Below are positions 20,715 to 27,249 of a stretch of 49,489 bases of DNA, one piece after another. The stretch's first letter is position 1, and each line of letters opens with the position of its first letter. A model generated the notes under the pieces. It saw only the letters and a program-made list of their open reading frames with translations, searched no databases and was not told where the DNA came from. Source of the DNA: Rhodospirillales bacterium (GTDB lineage: Bacteria > Pseudomonadota > Alphaproteobacteria > Reyranellales > Reyranellaceae); the NCBI GenBank assembly GCA_009377525.1, contig WHTW01000046.1, positions 1-49,489 of the forward strand. The letters run 5' to 3'. The position numbers and the translations under genes are program-made.

Positions 20715-22091
20715 TCAGCGGAATTGGACGGTGTTCATCATGCCTTCGCGGCTGATGGTGACGCTCGAGACGCCGCCGGTGACCTTCTTCTTGAGATCGG
20801 CGACGTTCTTCACGTCCTGGCCGTTGACCGCGACGATCATATCGCCCGGCCGCACGAAGCGGCCGGCATAGGCGCCCGGCTTGACCTCGATGACGACGAC
20901 GCCATTGCGGTACTCGACCAGGCCGAGCTCGTCGGCGACGGCAGGCGACATGTTGACGACGCCGGCGCCGCTCAGCGGCTGACGGCCTTCCAGCAGCGAG
21001 CGGTCGCGCGGCGGATCCTCGGGCGGTGCCGCGAGCTTGAGGTCGACCACCACTTCCTTGCCGCCGCGAATGACCTTCACCGGCACGATCGTGTCGACAG
21101 TCAGCGTGGCGAGCCGGAAGCGCAGGCTCGCCTCGTCGTCGATCGGCTGGTCGCGCAGCGCCACGATGACGTCGTTGCGCTTCAGCCCGGCCTTGTAGCC
21201 GGGACCGCCCGGATAGACTTCCTTGACCACGAGGCCGGCCGGCCGCGCCAGGCCGAAGCCCGCCGCGAGGTCGGGCGTGACGCGCTGCATGTTGATGCCG
21301 AGCCAGGGGCGCACGATGCGCCCGCCCGTCTCGCCGAGCGACACCATGCGGTTCACGATGTTGGACGGCGTGGCGAAACCGATGCCGACCGAGCCACCGG
21401 TCTGAGAGTAGATTGCCGTGTTGATGCCGATCAGTCGCCCGTCGAGGCTGACCAGCGCGCCGCCGGAGTTGCCGGGATTGATGGCGGCGTCGGTCTGGAT
21501 GAAGAAGTTGGAATCGTTGACGCCGCCGGCCGAGCGGGCCACTGCCGAGATGATGCCGCTGGTGACGGTCTGGTTGAGGCCGAACGGATTGCCGATTGCC
21601 ATCACGATGTCGCCGACCTCGACGGAATCGGAATCGCGTATCTCCAGGAACGGGAACTGCTCGCCGCTGGTGTCGATGCGCAGCAGGGCGAGGTCGTAGC
21701 GCTCGTCCTGGGTCAGGAGCTTGGCCTCGAACTCGCGCCGGTCGGCCAGCACGACGCGGATCTCGTCGGCGCCCTTCACGACATGGGCGTTGGTCACGAT
21801 CATCCCGTCAGGCCGCACGATGACGCCCGAGCCCAGCGAATTCTGCACCCGCTCGCCGGCCTGTGGCGGCAGGGGCATGCCGGGGAACGGGAACAGCAGG
21901 CGCCGCTGCACGCGGGCCGTCGTGGTGGTGTAGATGTTCACCACAGCCGGCGACACGCGCTTGACCAGCGGAGCGTAGGAATATGCCAAGTCGCTGCGAT
22001 CGGTCGGCAAGGGCTGCGCCAAGGCAGCCTGGCCGCACGCCAAGGCACCCGCCATCAACAACGTCGCCGCCAGGATCGTCCGCCGATTCAT
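20715..22091 (-). CDS. HtrA/Do-type periplasmic serine protease with two PDZ domains
   Basis: About 458 residues. Signal peptide (TILAATLLMAGALACGQAALA). The trypsin-like domain has a complete triad: His in VTNAHVV, Asp in YDLALLRID, Ser209 in NPGNSGGAL. Two PDZ domains follow (WLGINMQRVTP... and NMSPAVADELGLVEY...). It degrades or chaperones misfolded envelope proteins. It is of DegP/DegQ class; I do not choose between them. ATG at 22091 is used because it begins the signal peptide; an ATG twelve codons earlier adds a non-hydrophobic extension. First gene of the pair with rarA; 132 bases separate it from nrdJ upstream. Confidence 0.93.
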   Translation of the reverse strand: MNRRTILAATLLMAGALACGQAALAQPLPTDRSDLAYSYAPLVKRVSPAVVNIYTTTTARVQRRLLFPFPGMPLPPQAGERVQNSLGSGVIVRPDGMIVTNAHVVKGADEIRVVLADRREFEAKLLTQDERYDLALLRIDTSGEQFPFLEIRDSDSVEVGDIVMAIGNPFGLNQTVTSGIISAVARSAGGVNDSNFFIQTDAAINPGNSGGALVSLDGRLIGINTAIYSQTGGSVGIGFATPSNIVNRMVSLGETGGRIVRPWLGINMQRVTPDLAAGFGLARPAGLVVKEVYPGGPGYKAGLKRNDVIVALRDQPIDDEASLRFRLATLTVDTIVPVKVIRGGKEVVVDLKLAAPPEDPPRDRSLLEGRQPLSGAGVVNMSPAVADELGLVEYRNGVVVIEVKPGAYAGRFVRPGDMIVAVNGQDVKNVADLKKKVTGGVSSVTISREGMMNTVQFR

Positions 22092-22223
22092 TCGTCCTCC
22101 CGCTGTCCGGCCCGGATTTGCGATCACTCTTATGTCAAATCAAGGGCTGAATCGCGAGCCGCCTCGGCCACAACTCCTGGCGCGGCCATGGCCGCGCCAG
22201 CCACGGGCCTCCAACTCGGCTGA

Positions 22224-24542
22224 TCACCCGCAGCGGGAATAGCCGCAGTTCAGGCAGACGTCGCAGCCTTCCTGGTGCGTGAGGGCGGCGGCGCCGCAGT
22301 TCGGGCACTGACCGAGGGCGGCCGCGACGGGCCCGTCGCCCGACGGCTCGCGCGCGCCGGCGGCAAGGCGCAGGCGCTGCTCGGCGGCCTCGGTGATGCG
22401 CGGCTGGTCGGCCGGCGCCAGGAAGCCGATCTCGACCAGGTGGCGCTCGATTACGCCGCCGATCGCGGCCAGCAGCGAGGGCACGTAGCGGCCCTCCATC
22501 CACTGCCCGCCGCGCGGATCGAACACCGCCTTCAGCTCCTCGACCACGAACGACACGTCGCCGCCGCGGCGGAACACCGCCGAGATCATGCGGGTCAGCG
22601 CCACCGTCCAGGCGTAGTGCTCCATGTTCTTGGAGTTGATGAAGATCTCGAACGGCCGACGGCGGCCGTCCTGCAGGACGTCGTTGATGGTGATGTAGAT
22701 CGCGTGATCGCTGCCTGGCCATTTGATCTTGTAGGTGCGGCCCGGCAGGTCCTCCGGCCGGTCGAGCGGCTGGGCAATATAGACCACGCCCTCCTTCGCC
22801 TCCTGCAGAGGCTTCGGAGGGTGAACCCTCCGTAGCTCCGCAGGAGCGAAGGAGGGCTTCACTTCGAGCACCGCGCCGGTCACGTCGTTGGGCCGATAGG
22901 TCGTGCAGCCCTTGCAGCCCGTCGCATAGGCCTCCTCATAGACGCCCTTGAAGGCCTCGAAGGAGATGTCGCGCGGCAGGTTGATGGTCTTGGAGATCGA
23001 GCTGTCGACGTAGTCCTGCGCGGCCGCCTGCATCGCCAGGTGATCGGCCGGGGTGAGCGTCTGGGCATCGACGAAGATCTCGGCCGGCGGCGGCTCGTTG
23101 CCCTTGAGCGACCGCCACACGCGCATGGCGTGATCTTCCACGCTCTCCTCGCGCTTGCTGCCGTCGGGCTGCAGCACATGGCGCACGAAGGAGAAGGCGA
23201 AGACCGGCTCGATGCCGGAGGACACGTTGTCGGCCAGCAGCGAGATCGTGCCGGTGGGCGCGATGGAATTCAGGAGTGAATTGCGGATGCCGTAGCGGCC
23301 GATCGCCGAGCGCACGTCTTCGGGCAAAGCCTTGATCGTCTCGCCGGCGAGATAGCGAGCTCGGTCGTAGAGCGCAAAGCTGCCCTTCTCCGCCGCGATG
23401 TCCGCCGACGCGAGGTAGGACAGGCGTTGCACGGCGCCCAGCCATTCGCGGGTGAGCTTCACGGCCTCGGGCGAGCCGTAGCGCACGCCGCAGAAGATCA
23501 GCGCGTCGGCAAGGCCAGTCACGCCAAGGCCGATGCGGCGCTTGGCCTTGGCCTCACGCTCCTGCTGCGGCAGCGGGAAGCGCGAGACGTCGATCACGTT
23601 GTCGAGCATGCGCACGGCCAACGGTACCAGCCGTTCCAGCACGTCATCGTCGAGCCGCGCGCGCGGCGTGAACGGCTCCTTGACCAGCGCACCAAGATTG
23701 ATCGAGCCCAGCAGGCAGGCGCCATAGGGTGGCAACGGCTGTTCGCCGCACGGGTTCGTCGCCTGGATGCTCTCGCAGTAGTGCAGGTTGTTCCGTCGAT
23801 TTACGCGATCGATGAAGATCACGCCGGGCTCGGCCACCTCGTAGGTGGCGCGCATGATGCGCTCCCACAGCGCCTTCGCCTTGACCGTGCGGAAGACCTT
23901 GCCGCCGAAAACGAGGTCCCAGTCGGCATCCTCCTTCACCGCCTTCATGAAGGCGTCGGTGACCAGCACCGAGACGTTGAACATGCGCAGCCGCTTGGGA
24001 TCGCGCTTGGCATCGACGAAGTCCTCGATGTCGGGATGGTCGCAGCGCAGCGTCGCCATCATGGCACCGCGGCGGCTGCCCGCGCTCATGATGGTGCGGC
24101 ACATCGAATCCCAGACATCCATGAAGGAGAGCGGGCCCGAGGCGTCGGCGCCGACGCCCTTCACCGGCGCGCCGCGCGGACGGAGCGTCGAGAAATCGTG
24201 CCCGATGCCGCCGCCCTGCTGCATGGTGAGCGCGGCCTCGCGCAGGTTCTCGAAGATGCCCGACATGTCGTCGGGAATGGCGCCCATGACGAAGCAGTTG
24301 AACAGCGTGACGGTGCGGCCGGTGCCGGCGCCGGCGATCACGCGGCCGGCCGGCAGGAACTTGAAGCCCTGCAGGGCCTCGTGGAAGCGGCCAGCCCACA
24401 GCTCGGAATCGCGCTCCGGCGCGGCCAGCGCGCGCGCGACCCGCCACCAGGTCGCGTCCAGATCGGCGTCCGCAGCCCCGGCGGCATCGCGGAAGCGGTA
24501 TTTCATGTCCCAGATGCGCTGGGAGACCGGAGCCCATTCCAT
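22224..24542 (-). CDS. nrdJ: Adenosylcobalamin-dependent (class II) ribonucleotide reductase
   Basis: 772 residues. Reduces ribonucleotides using adenosylcobalamin; no oxygen is needed. Class II features: TLFNCFVMG with the first redox cysteine, the active-site NPCGEQPLPPYGACLLGSINLG, SIAPTGTISLLADNVSSGIEP, and KGCTTYRPND. The C-terminal domain ends in a zinc-type cluster (CPNCGAAAL...CDVCLNCGYSRCG). A palindromic repeat is translated in frame as residues about 563-585 (around SFAPAELRRVHPPKPLQEA), between the catalytic barrel and the C-terminal region, without breaking the frame. The matching adenosyltransferase gene lies at 40 kb. No class I nrdAB is in the window. I see no cobalamin riboswitch upstream. 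Confidence 0.95.
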   Translation of the reverse strand: MEWAPVSQRIWDMKYRFRDAAGAADADLDATWWRVARALAAPERDSELWAGRFHEALQGFKFLPAGRVIAGAGTGRTVTLFNCFVMGAIPDDMSGIFENLREAALTMQQGGGIGHDFSTLRPRGAPVKGVGADASGPLSFMDVWDSMCRTIMSAGSRRGAMMATLRCDHPDIEDFVDAKRDPKRLRMFNVSVLVTDAFMKAVKEDADWDLVFGGKVFRTVKAKALWERIMRATYEVAEPGVIFIDRVNRRNNLHYCESIQATNPCGEQPLPPYGACLLGSINLGALVKEPFTPRARLDDDVLERLVPLAVRMLDNVIDVSRFPLPQQEREAKAKRRIGLGVTGLADALIFCGVRYGSPEAVKLTREWLGAVQRLSYLASADIAAEKGSFALYDRARYLAGETIKALPEDVRSAIGRYGIRNSLLNSIAPTGTISLLADNVSSGIEPVFAFSFVRHVLQPDGSKREESVEDHAMRVWRSLKGNEPPPAEIFVDAQTLTPADHLAMQAAAQDYVDSSISKTINLPRDISFEAFKGVYEEAYATGCKGCTTYRPNDVTGAVLEVKPSFAPAELRRVHPPKPLQEAKEGVVYIAQPLDRPEDLPGRTYKIKWPGSDHAIYITINDVLQDGRRRPFEIFINSKNMEHYAWTVALTRMISAVFRRGGDVSFVVEELKAVFDPRGGQWMEGRYVPSLLAAIGGVIERHLVEIGFLAPADQPRITEAAEQRLRLAAGAREPSGDGPVAAALGQCPNCGAAALTHQEGCDVCLNCGYSRCG
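22789..22856. repeat. Palindromic repeat element inside nrdJ
   Basis: A 68-base nested palindrome. Outer arms CCCTCCTTCGC / GCGAAGGAGGG, then TCCTGC / GCAGGA with one bulged C, an unpaired stretch, and an inner hairpin CGGAGGG-TGAA-CCCTCCG. It lies wholly inside nrdJ and is read in frame. The arms resemble mobile palindromic repeats common in alphaproteobacterial genomes (family recalled, not searched). Confidence 0.85.
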
Positions 24543-24572
24543 CGTTCACAGCCCAGTTAGCGACGCCTTCGG

Positions 24573-24599
24573 ATTTTCCGGCATTTCCGGCATTTCCGC
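24573..24599. repeat. Three tandem 9-mers upstream of nrdJ
   Basis: Three consecutive 9-mers with core TTTCCG (ATTTTCCGG, CATTTCCGG, CATTTCCGC) followed by CCGAC, lying 31-57 bases upstream of the nrdJ start. A related array, also followed by CCGAC, occurs at 48366-48392. The rest of the 219-base gap (24543-24761) holds a short AT-richer stretch around 24720-24770 but no gene or riboswitch that I can support. Confidence 0.7.
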
Positions 24600-24761
24600 C
24601 CGACAGTCTGGTGGTTAGCCTACCCCTCCGCCCCTAGGTTTTGGGGTGCAGGGCCACCAAACTTGGGCTGTCGCCGCCGCGATGCCAAGGGCTGCACCAT
24701 TCCCGAAGACGGCCGCATACTATAACAGAACATACAGAGAACTCAAAGCCGATTCAGCTAC

Positions 24762-25490
24762 CTATAACAGGCGTTTGGCATCCGCCACCAGCCGCTGGGT
24801 GGCCCCTTCGATGCGATCGCACAGGGTCGCCATGAAGGTCTCGCGGTCCAGGCCCGGCGGGATCGGCGGCAGGACCTCAACCTCGATGGTGCCGGGCCAC
24901 TTGATGAACTTGCGGCGTCCCCAAAACATACCGGAGTTGAGCGCCACCGGGACGACCGGCACGCCGAGCTGGCGATAGAGCGCCGCGGTGCCGACGTGAT
25001 AGGGCAGCGACGAGCCGACCGGCGTGCGCGTGCCTTCCGGATAGATCAGGATCGAGCGGCCTTCCGCCACCACCGCCTTGGCTTGGCGCAACAGGCTGCG
25101 CAGGGCCTTGGGCCCGTCGCCGCGCTCGACCGCGATGTTGCCCGCACGCGCCATCGCCCAGCCGACGACGGGAATGAAAAGCAGCTCGCGCTTCAGCACC
25201 GTTGCGGTGTTGGGAAACAGGCGATGGAAGGCGAGCGTCTCCCACGACGATTGATGCTTGCAGGCGAGGATGACCGGCCCGGCAGGCCTGTTCTCCAGGC
25301 CATTCACGCGATGGGTGATGCGGCAGGTGACCTTGACCCACCACAGGCAGAAGTCGACCCAGACGTCGGCCCAGGCGATGTTGGCGCGCCGAGACAGCAG
25401 CAGGATCGGCATGCCTGCGATGGCAATGATCGTCGACCCGACATACCAGCCGACGTTGAAGAAGAGCGAACGCAGCCGGAGGCCGAGCAT
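24762..25490 (-). CDS. plsC: 1-acyl-sn-glycerol-3-phosphate acyltransferase
   Basis: 242 residues. An N-terminal hydrophobic segment (FNVGWYVGSTIIAIAGMPILLL) anchors it at the inner membrane. Acyltransferase block I is KHQSSWET (an HX4E variant of the usual HX4D). Block II is NIAVERGDG, block III YPEGTRTP and block IV VPVVPVALNSG. It makes phosphatidic acid from lysophosphatidic acid. Glu in place of Asp in block I is the one departure from the textbook motif. Paired hairpins lie just upstream of its start. Confidence 0.92.
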   Translation of the reverse strand: MLGLRLRSLFFNVGWYVGSTIIAIAGMPILLLSRRANIAWADVWVDFCLWWVKVTCRITHRVNGLENRPAGPVILACKHQSSWETLAFHRLFPNTATVLKRELLFIPVVGWAMARAGNIAVERGDGPKALRSLLRQAKAVVAEGRSILIYPEGTRTPVGSSLPYHVGTAALYRQLGVPVVPVALNSGMFWGRRKFIKWPGTIEVEVLPPIPPGLDRETFMATLCDRIEGATQRLVADAKRLL

Positions 25491-25516
25491 TGTAAGCCCA
25501 CTTTTAGTGGCCTAAA

Positions 25517-25629
25517 GCACAATCCGTCCAGCTGACGCCAGTTGGACGGATTGTGCCCTGTGCAACGAGCATTGCCAGTGCGCGCGAATCCGATCGGATG
25601 GAACCTCGCGGTTCCATCCGATCGGATTC
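25517..25629. repeat. Paired long hairpins, module 1
   Basis: Two stem-loops 29 bases apart. The first (25517-25556) has 18-base arms beginning GCACAATCCGTCC, with loop ACGC and one G-T pair. The second (25586-25629) has perfect 19-base arms GAATCCGATCGGATGGAAC and loop CTCGCG. CTAAAGC precedes the first and GCTCTAA follows the second, pointing outwards. Neither has a T-run. Together they fill most of the gap between plsC and the zinc-finger gene. Confidence 0.85.
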
Positions 25630-25681
25630 CGCTCTAATGTCCGGCAGTAAGCACCTCTAGTGCGGAATTCCTCGCCAAGCC

Positions 25682-26065
25682 ATGCAGGTCACCTGTCCCA
25701 ATTGCGGCGCGCGCTATGCTGTCGATCCGCTGGCGATTGGCCCGACCGGGCGCACCGTCCAGTGCGCCCGCTGCAGCCATAGATGGCGCGAACGACCGAT
25801 CGTACCCGCTGCGGTGGCGCCACCCCCGCCGCGCCCCGTGCCGGACTTCGTGATCAGGCCGCCGACCTACAATTCCGGGTTGCCCGCCCTTGCCACGCCG
25901 CCCGCCAAGTCACATTGGGCCCAGTGGCTGTCGGTGGCCGGCCTGGCCGTCGTCGTGCTCGTCATCGCCGCCTACGCCTTCCGCGGCGAGATCCTGGCGG
26001 CCCTGCCGGTCGAATGGCGCGACTTCCTTCATATCGACGCCTTGCGCGACCTTTTCAGGCAATAA
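25682..26065 (+). CDS. MJ0042-type zinc-finger protein with one membrane helix
   Basis: 127 residues. The N-terminal zinc ribbon has CPNCGARYAV (two Cys) and VQCARCSHRW (two Cys), the 'MJ0042 finger' pattern. A Pro-rich linker (APPPPRPVPD) and a single transmembrane helix (LSVAGLAVVVLVIAAYAF) follow, then a short tail. Proteins of this layout are common in alphaproteobacteria and of unknown role; the finger would face the cytosol. Flanked on both sides by long hairpin modules. Confidence 0.88.
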   Translation: MQVTCPNCGARYAVDPLAIGPTGRTVQCARCSHRWRERPIVPAAVAPPPPRPVPDFVIRPPTYNSGLPALATPPAKSHWAQWLSVAGLAVVVLVIAAYAFRGEILAALPVEWRDFLHIDALRDLFRQ

Positions 26066-26097
26066 TGGCGCCGCCCTCTTTTTTTCTGACCCAGGCA

Positions 26098-26205
26098 ATT
26101 TCCGCTCGAATGGAGCCGCCTGCGGCTCCATTCGAGCGGAAATGCGTTGTCCACACACCTCTTTTGCAGGCACGTTTCGTCCGACTGATTCCAGTCGGAC
26201 GAAAC
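26098..26205. repeat. Paired long hairpins, module 2
   Basis: Two stem-loops 30 bases apart. The first (26098-26143) has perfect 22-base arms beginning ATTTCCGCTCGAATGG and a two-base centre. The second (26174-26205) has perfect 14-base arms GTTTCGTCCGACTG with loop ATTC, followed by ATGCTTTAG. The spacing matches module 1, but the stem sequences differ and remain paired. Confidence 0.85.
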
Positions 26206-26224
26206 ATGCTTTAGCGAGCGCTCC

Positions 26225-26767
26225 ATGCCCGGCCGTCCCACCGTCACTGTCCGTTTTTCCGCCGCCGAGATCGCCGCGCGCGTCGATGTCATGGCGGGCG
26301 AGCTCGCCGCCAAGCTGCCGACCGACACGCTGGTGGTCTCGGTGCTGAAAGGCAGCTTCGTCTTCGCCGCCGACCTGATCCGCGCACTGAGCCGGGCCGG
26401 CGCCGACTGGTCGATGGATTTCCTCACCCTTTCCAGCTACGGCACCAAGACCGAGACCAGCGGGCGTGTGAAGGTGGTGCGCGACATCGTCGACGACGTG
26501 CGCCAGCGCGAGGTGCTGCTGGTCGACGACATCCTGGAATCGGGCCTTACGCTCAGCTTCGCCAAGAAGCTCCTGCTCGAGCGCGGCGCCAAGCACGTCT
26601 CGGTCTGCACCCTGCTCGACAAGCCGGGCAAGCGGCTCACCCAGCTCGAAGCCGACTTCGTGGGCTTCCAGTGCGGCGACGAGTTTTTAGTCGGCTACGG
26701 GCTCGACTGGGCGCACCGTTTCCGCGGGCTGCCGTACATTGGCGTTGTGGAGAAGACGGCCGCATAG
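26225..26767 (+). CDS. hpt: Hypoxanthine phosphoribosyltransferase
   Basis: 180 residues, usual length. The PRPP-binding loop is in EVLLVDDILESGLTL; VLKGSFVFAADL is the pyrophosphate-binding segment, with SYGTKTETSGRVK (flexible loop) and DFVGFQCGDEFLVGYGLDW at the C-terminal end. Salvages hypoxanthine (and guanine) to the nucleotide with PRPP in the cytosol. Plus strand, after the second hairpin module. Confidence 0.95.
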   Translation: MPGRPTVTVRFSAAEIAARVDVMAGELAAKLPTDTLVVSVLKGSFVFAADLIRALSRAGADWSMDFLTLSSYGTKTETSGRVKVVRDIVDDVRQREVLLVDDILESGLTLSFAKKLLLERGAKHVSVCTLLDKPGKRLTQLEADFVGFQCGDEFLVGYGLDWAHRFRGLPYIGVVEKTAA

Positions 26768-26769
26768 CG

Positions 26770-26856
26770 GCCGCCCCGAGCGAAGCCGAGGGGCTCGAAC
26801 AAAGACGAGGTCCCTCCACTCCGCCCTTCGGGCTCCGGTCGGGATGACGGTGAGTT
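26770..26856. repeat. Dispersed intergenic repeat after hpt
   Basis: The minus strand reads GTCATCCCGACCGGAGCC, then AAGGGCGGAGTGGAGGGACC, then CCCCTCGGCTTCGCTC. This resembles a repeat frequent between genes in several alphaproteobacterial genomes (recognition from memory). It is partly self-complementary (GCCCC...GGGGC). It fills the 96-base gap between convergent hpt and the LprI-like gene and could end transcription there. Confidence 0.5.
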
Positions 26857-26863
26857 GCCGTCA

Positions 26864-27238
26864 CTACTGCCCGCCACAGGAGAGGTCTCCCTCCTTGCAG
26901 TTCAACTGGGCCTCGAGGTCCTTGATTCGCTGATCAGTCAGGCGCGTCAGGCATATGGCGACGATCATCGAATGGATGGACCCGCCCACCGTTCCCATGG
27001 TCTCGAACTCGCACTCCTGATCACGGAAGCGCAACCACGACTGCTGCGCGGCCTGCAGGCTCTTCTTGCCGGCGTCGGAGATCTTTGCCCCCAACTTGTT
27101 GTAGACGGCGTTCAACTGCTCGCCGGATTTGCGCAGGTCGACGGCCGCCTGCGCGTTCAACTCCATCTGGCTTTGCGCTGCGGCCGAACCGACGGCTGCT
27201 GCGGCCAGGGCACTGGCGATGACGACGATCAGGCGCAC
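26864..27238 (-). CDS. LprI-like (DUF1311) periplasmic protein
   Basis: 124 residues. Signal peptide (IVVIASALAAAAVGSAAA), then the DUF1311 region with QQSWLRFRDQECEFE, the family's central motif. Conserved cysteines (QECEFE, AICLTRL, NCKEGDLSC) suggest disulfides. Members are periplasmic and some inhibit lysozyme. It starts 12 bases after the stop of the TIGR02302 gene, so it is probably in the same transcript. Confidence 0.85.
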   Translation of the reverse strand: MRLIVVIASALAAAAVGSAAAQSQMELNAQAAVDLRKSGEQLNAVYNKLGAKISDAGKKSLQAAQQSWLRFRDQECEFETMGTVGGSIHSMIVAICLTRLTDQRIKDLEAQLNCKEGDLSCGGQ

Positions 27239-27249
27239 TGCTCGCCCGA

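Noticed and set aside
22797..22858. Palindrome in nrdJ as a terminator or attenuator
   Set aside because: It lies deep inside an intact coding frame and has no T-run.
24543..24761. Possible cobalamin riboswitch or NrdR box upstream of nrdJ
   Set aside because: No B12-box-like conserved core and no clear NrdR palindrome could be found in the gap.
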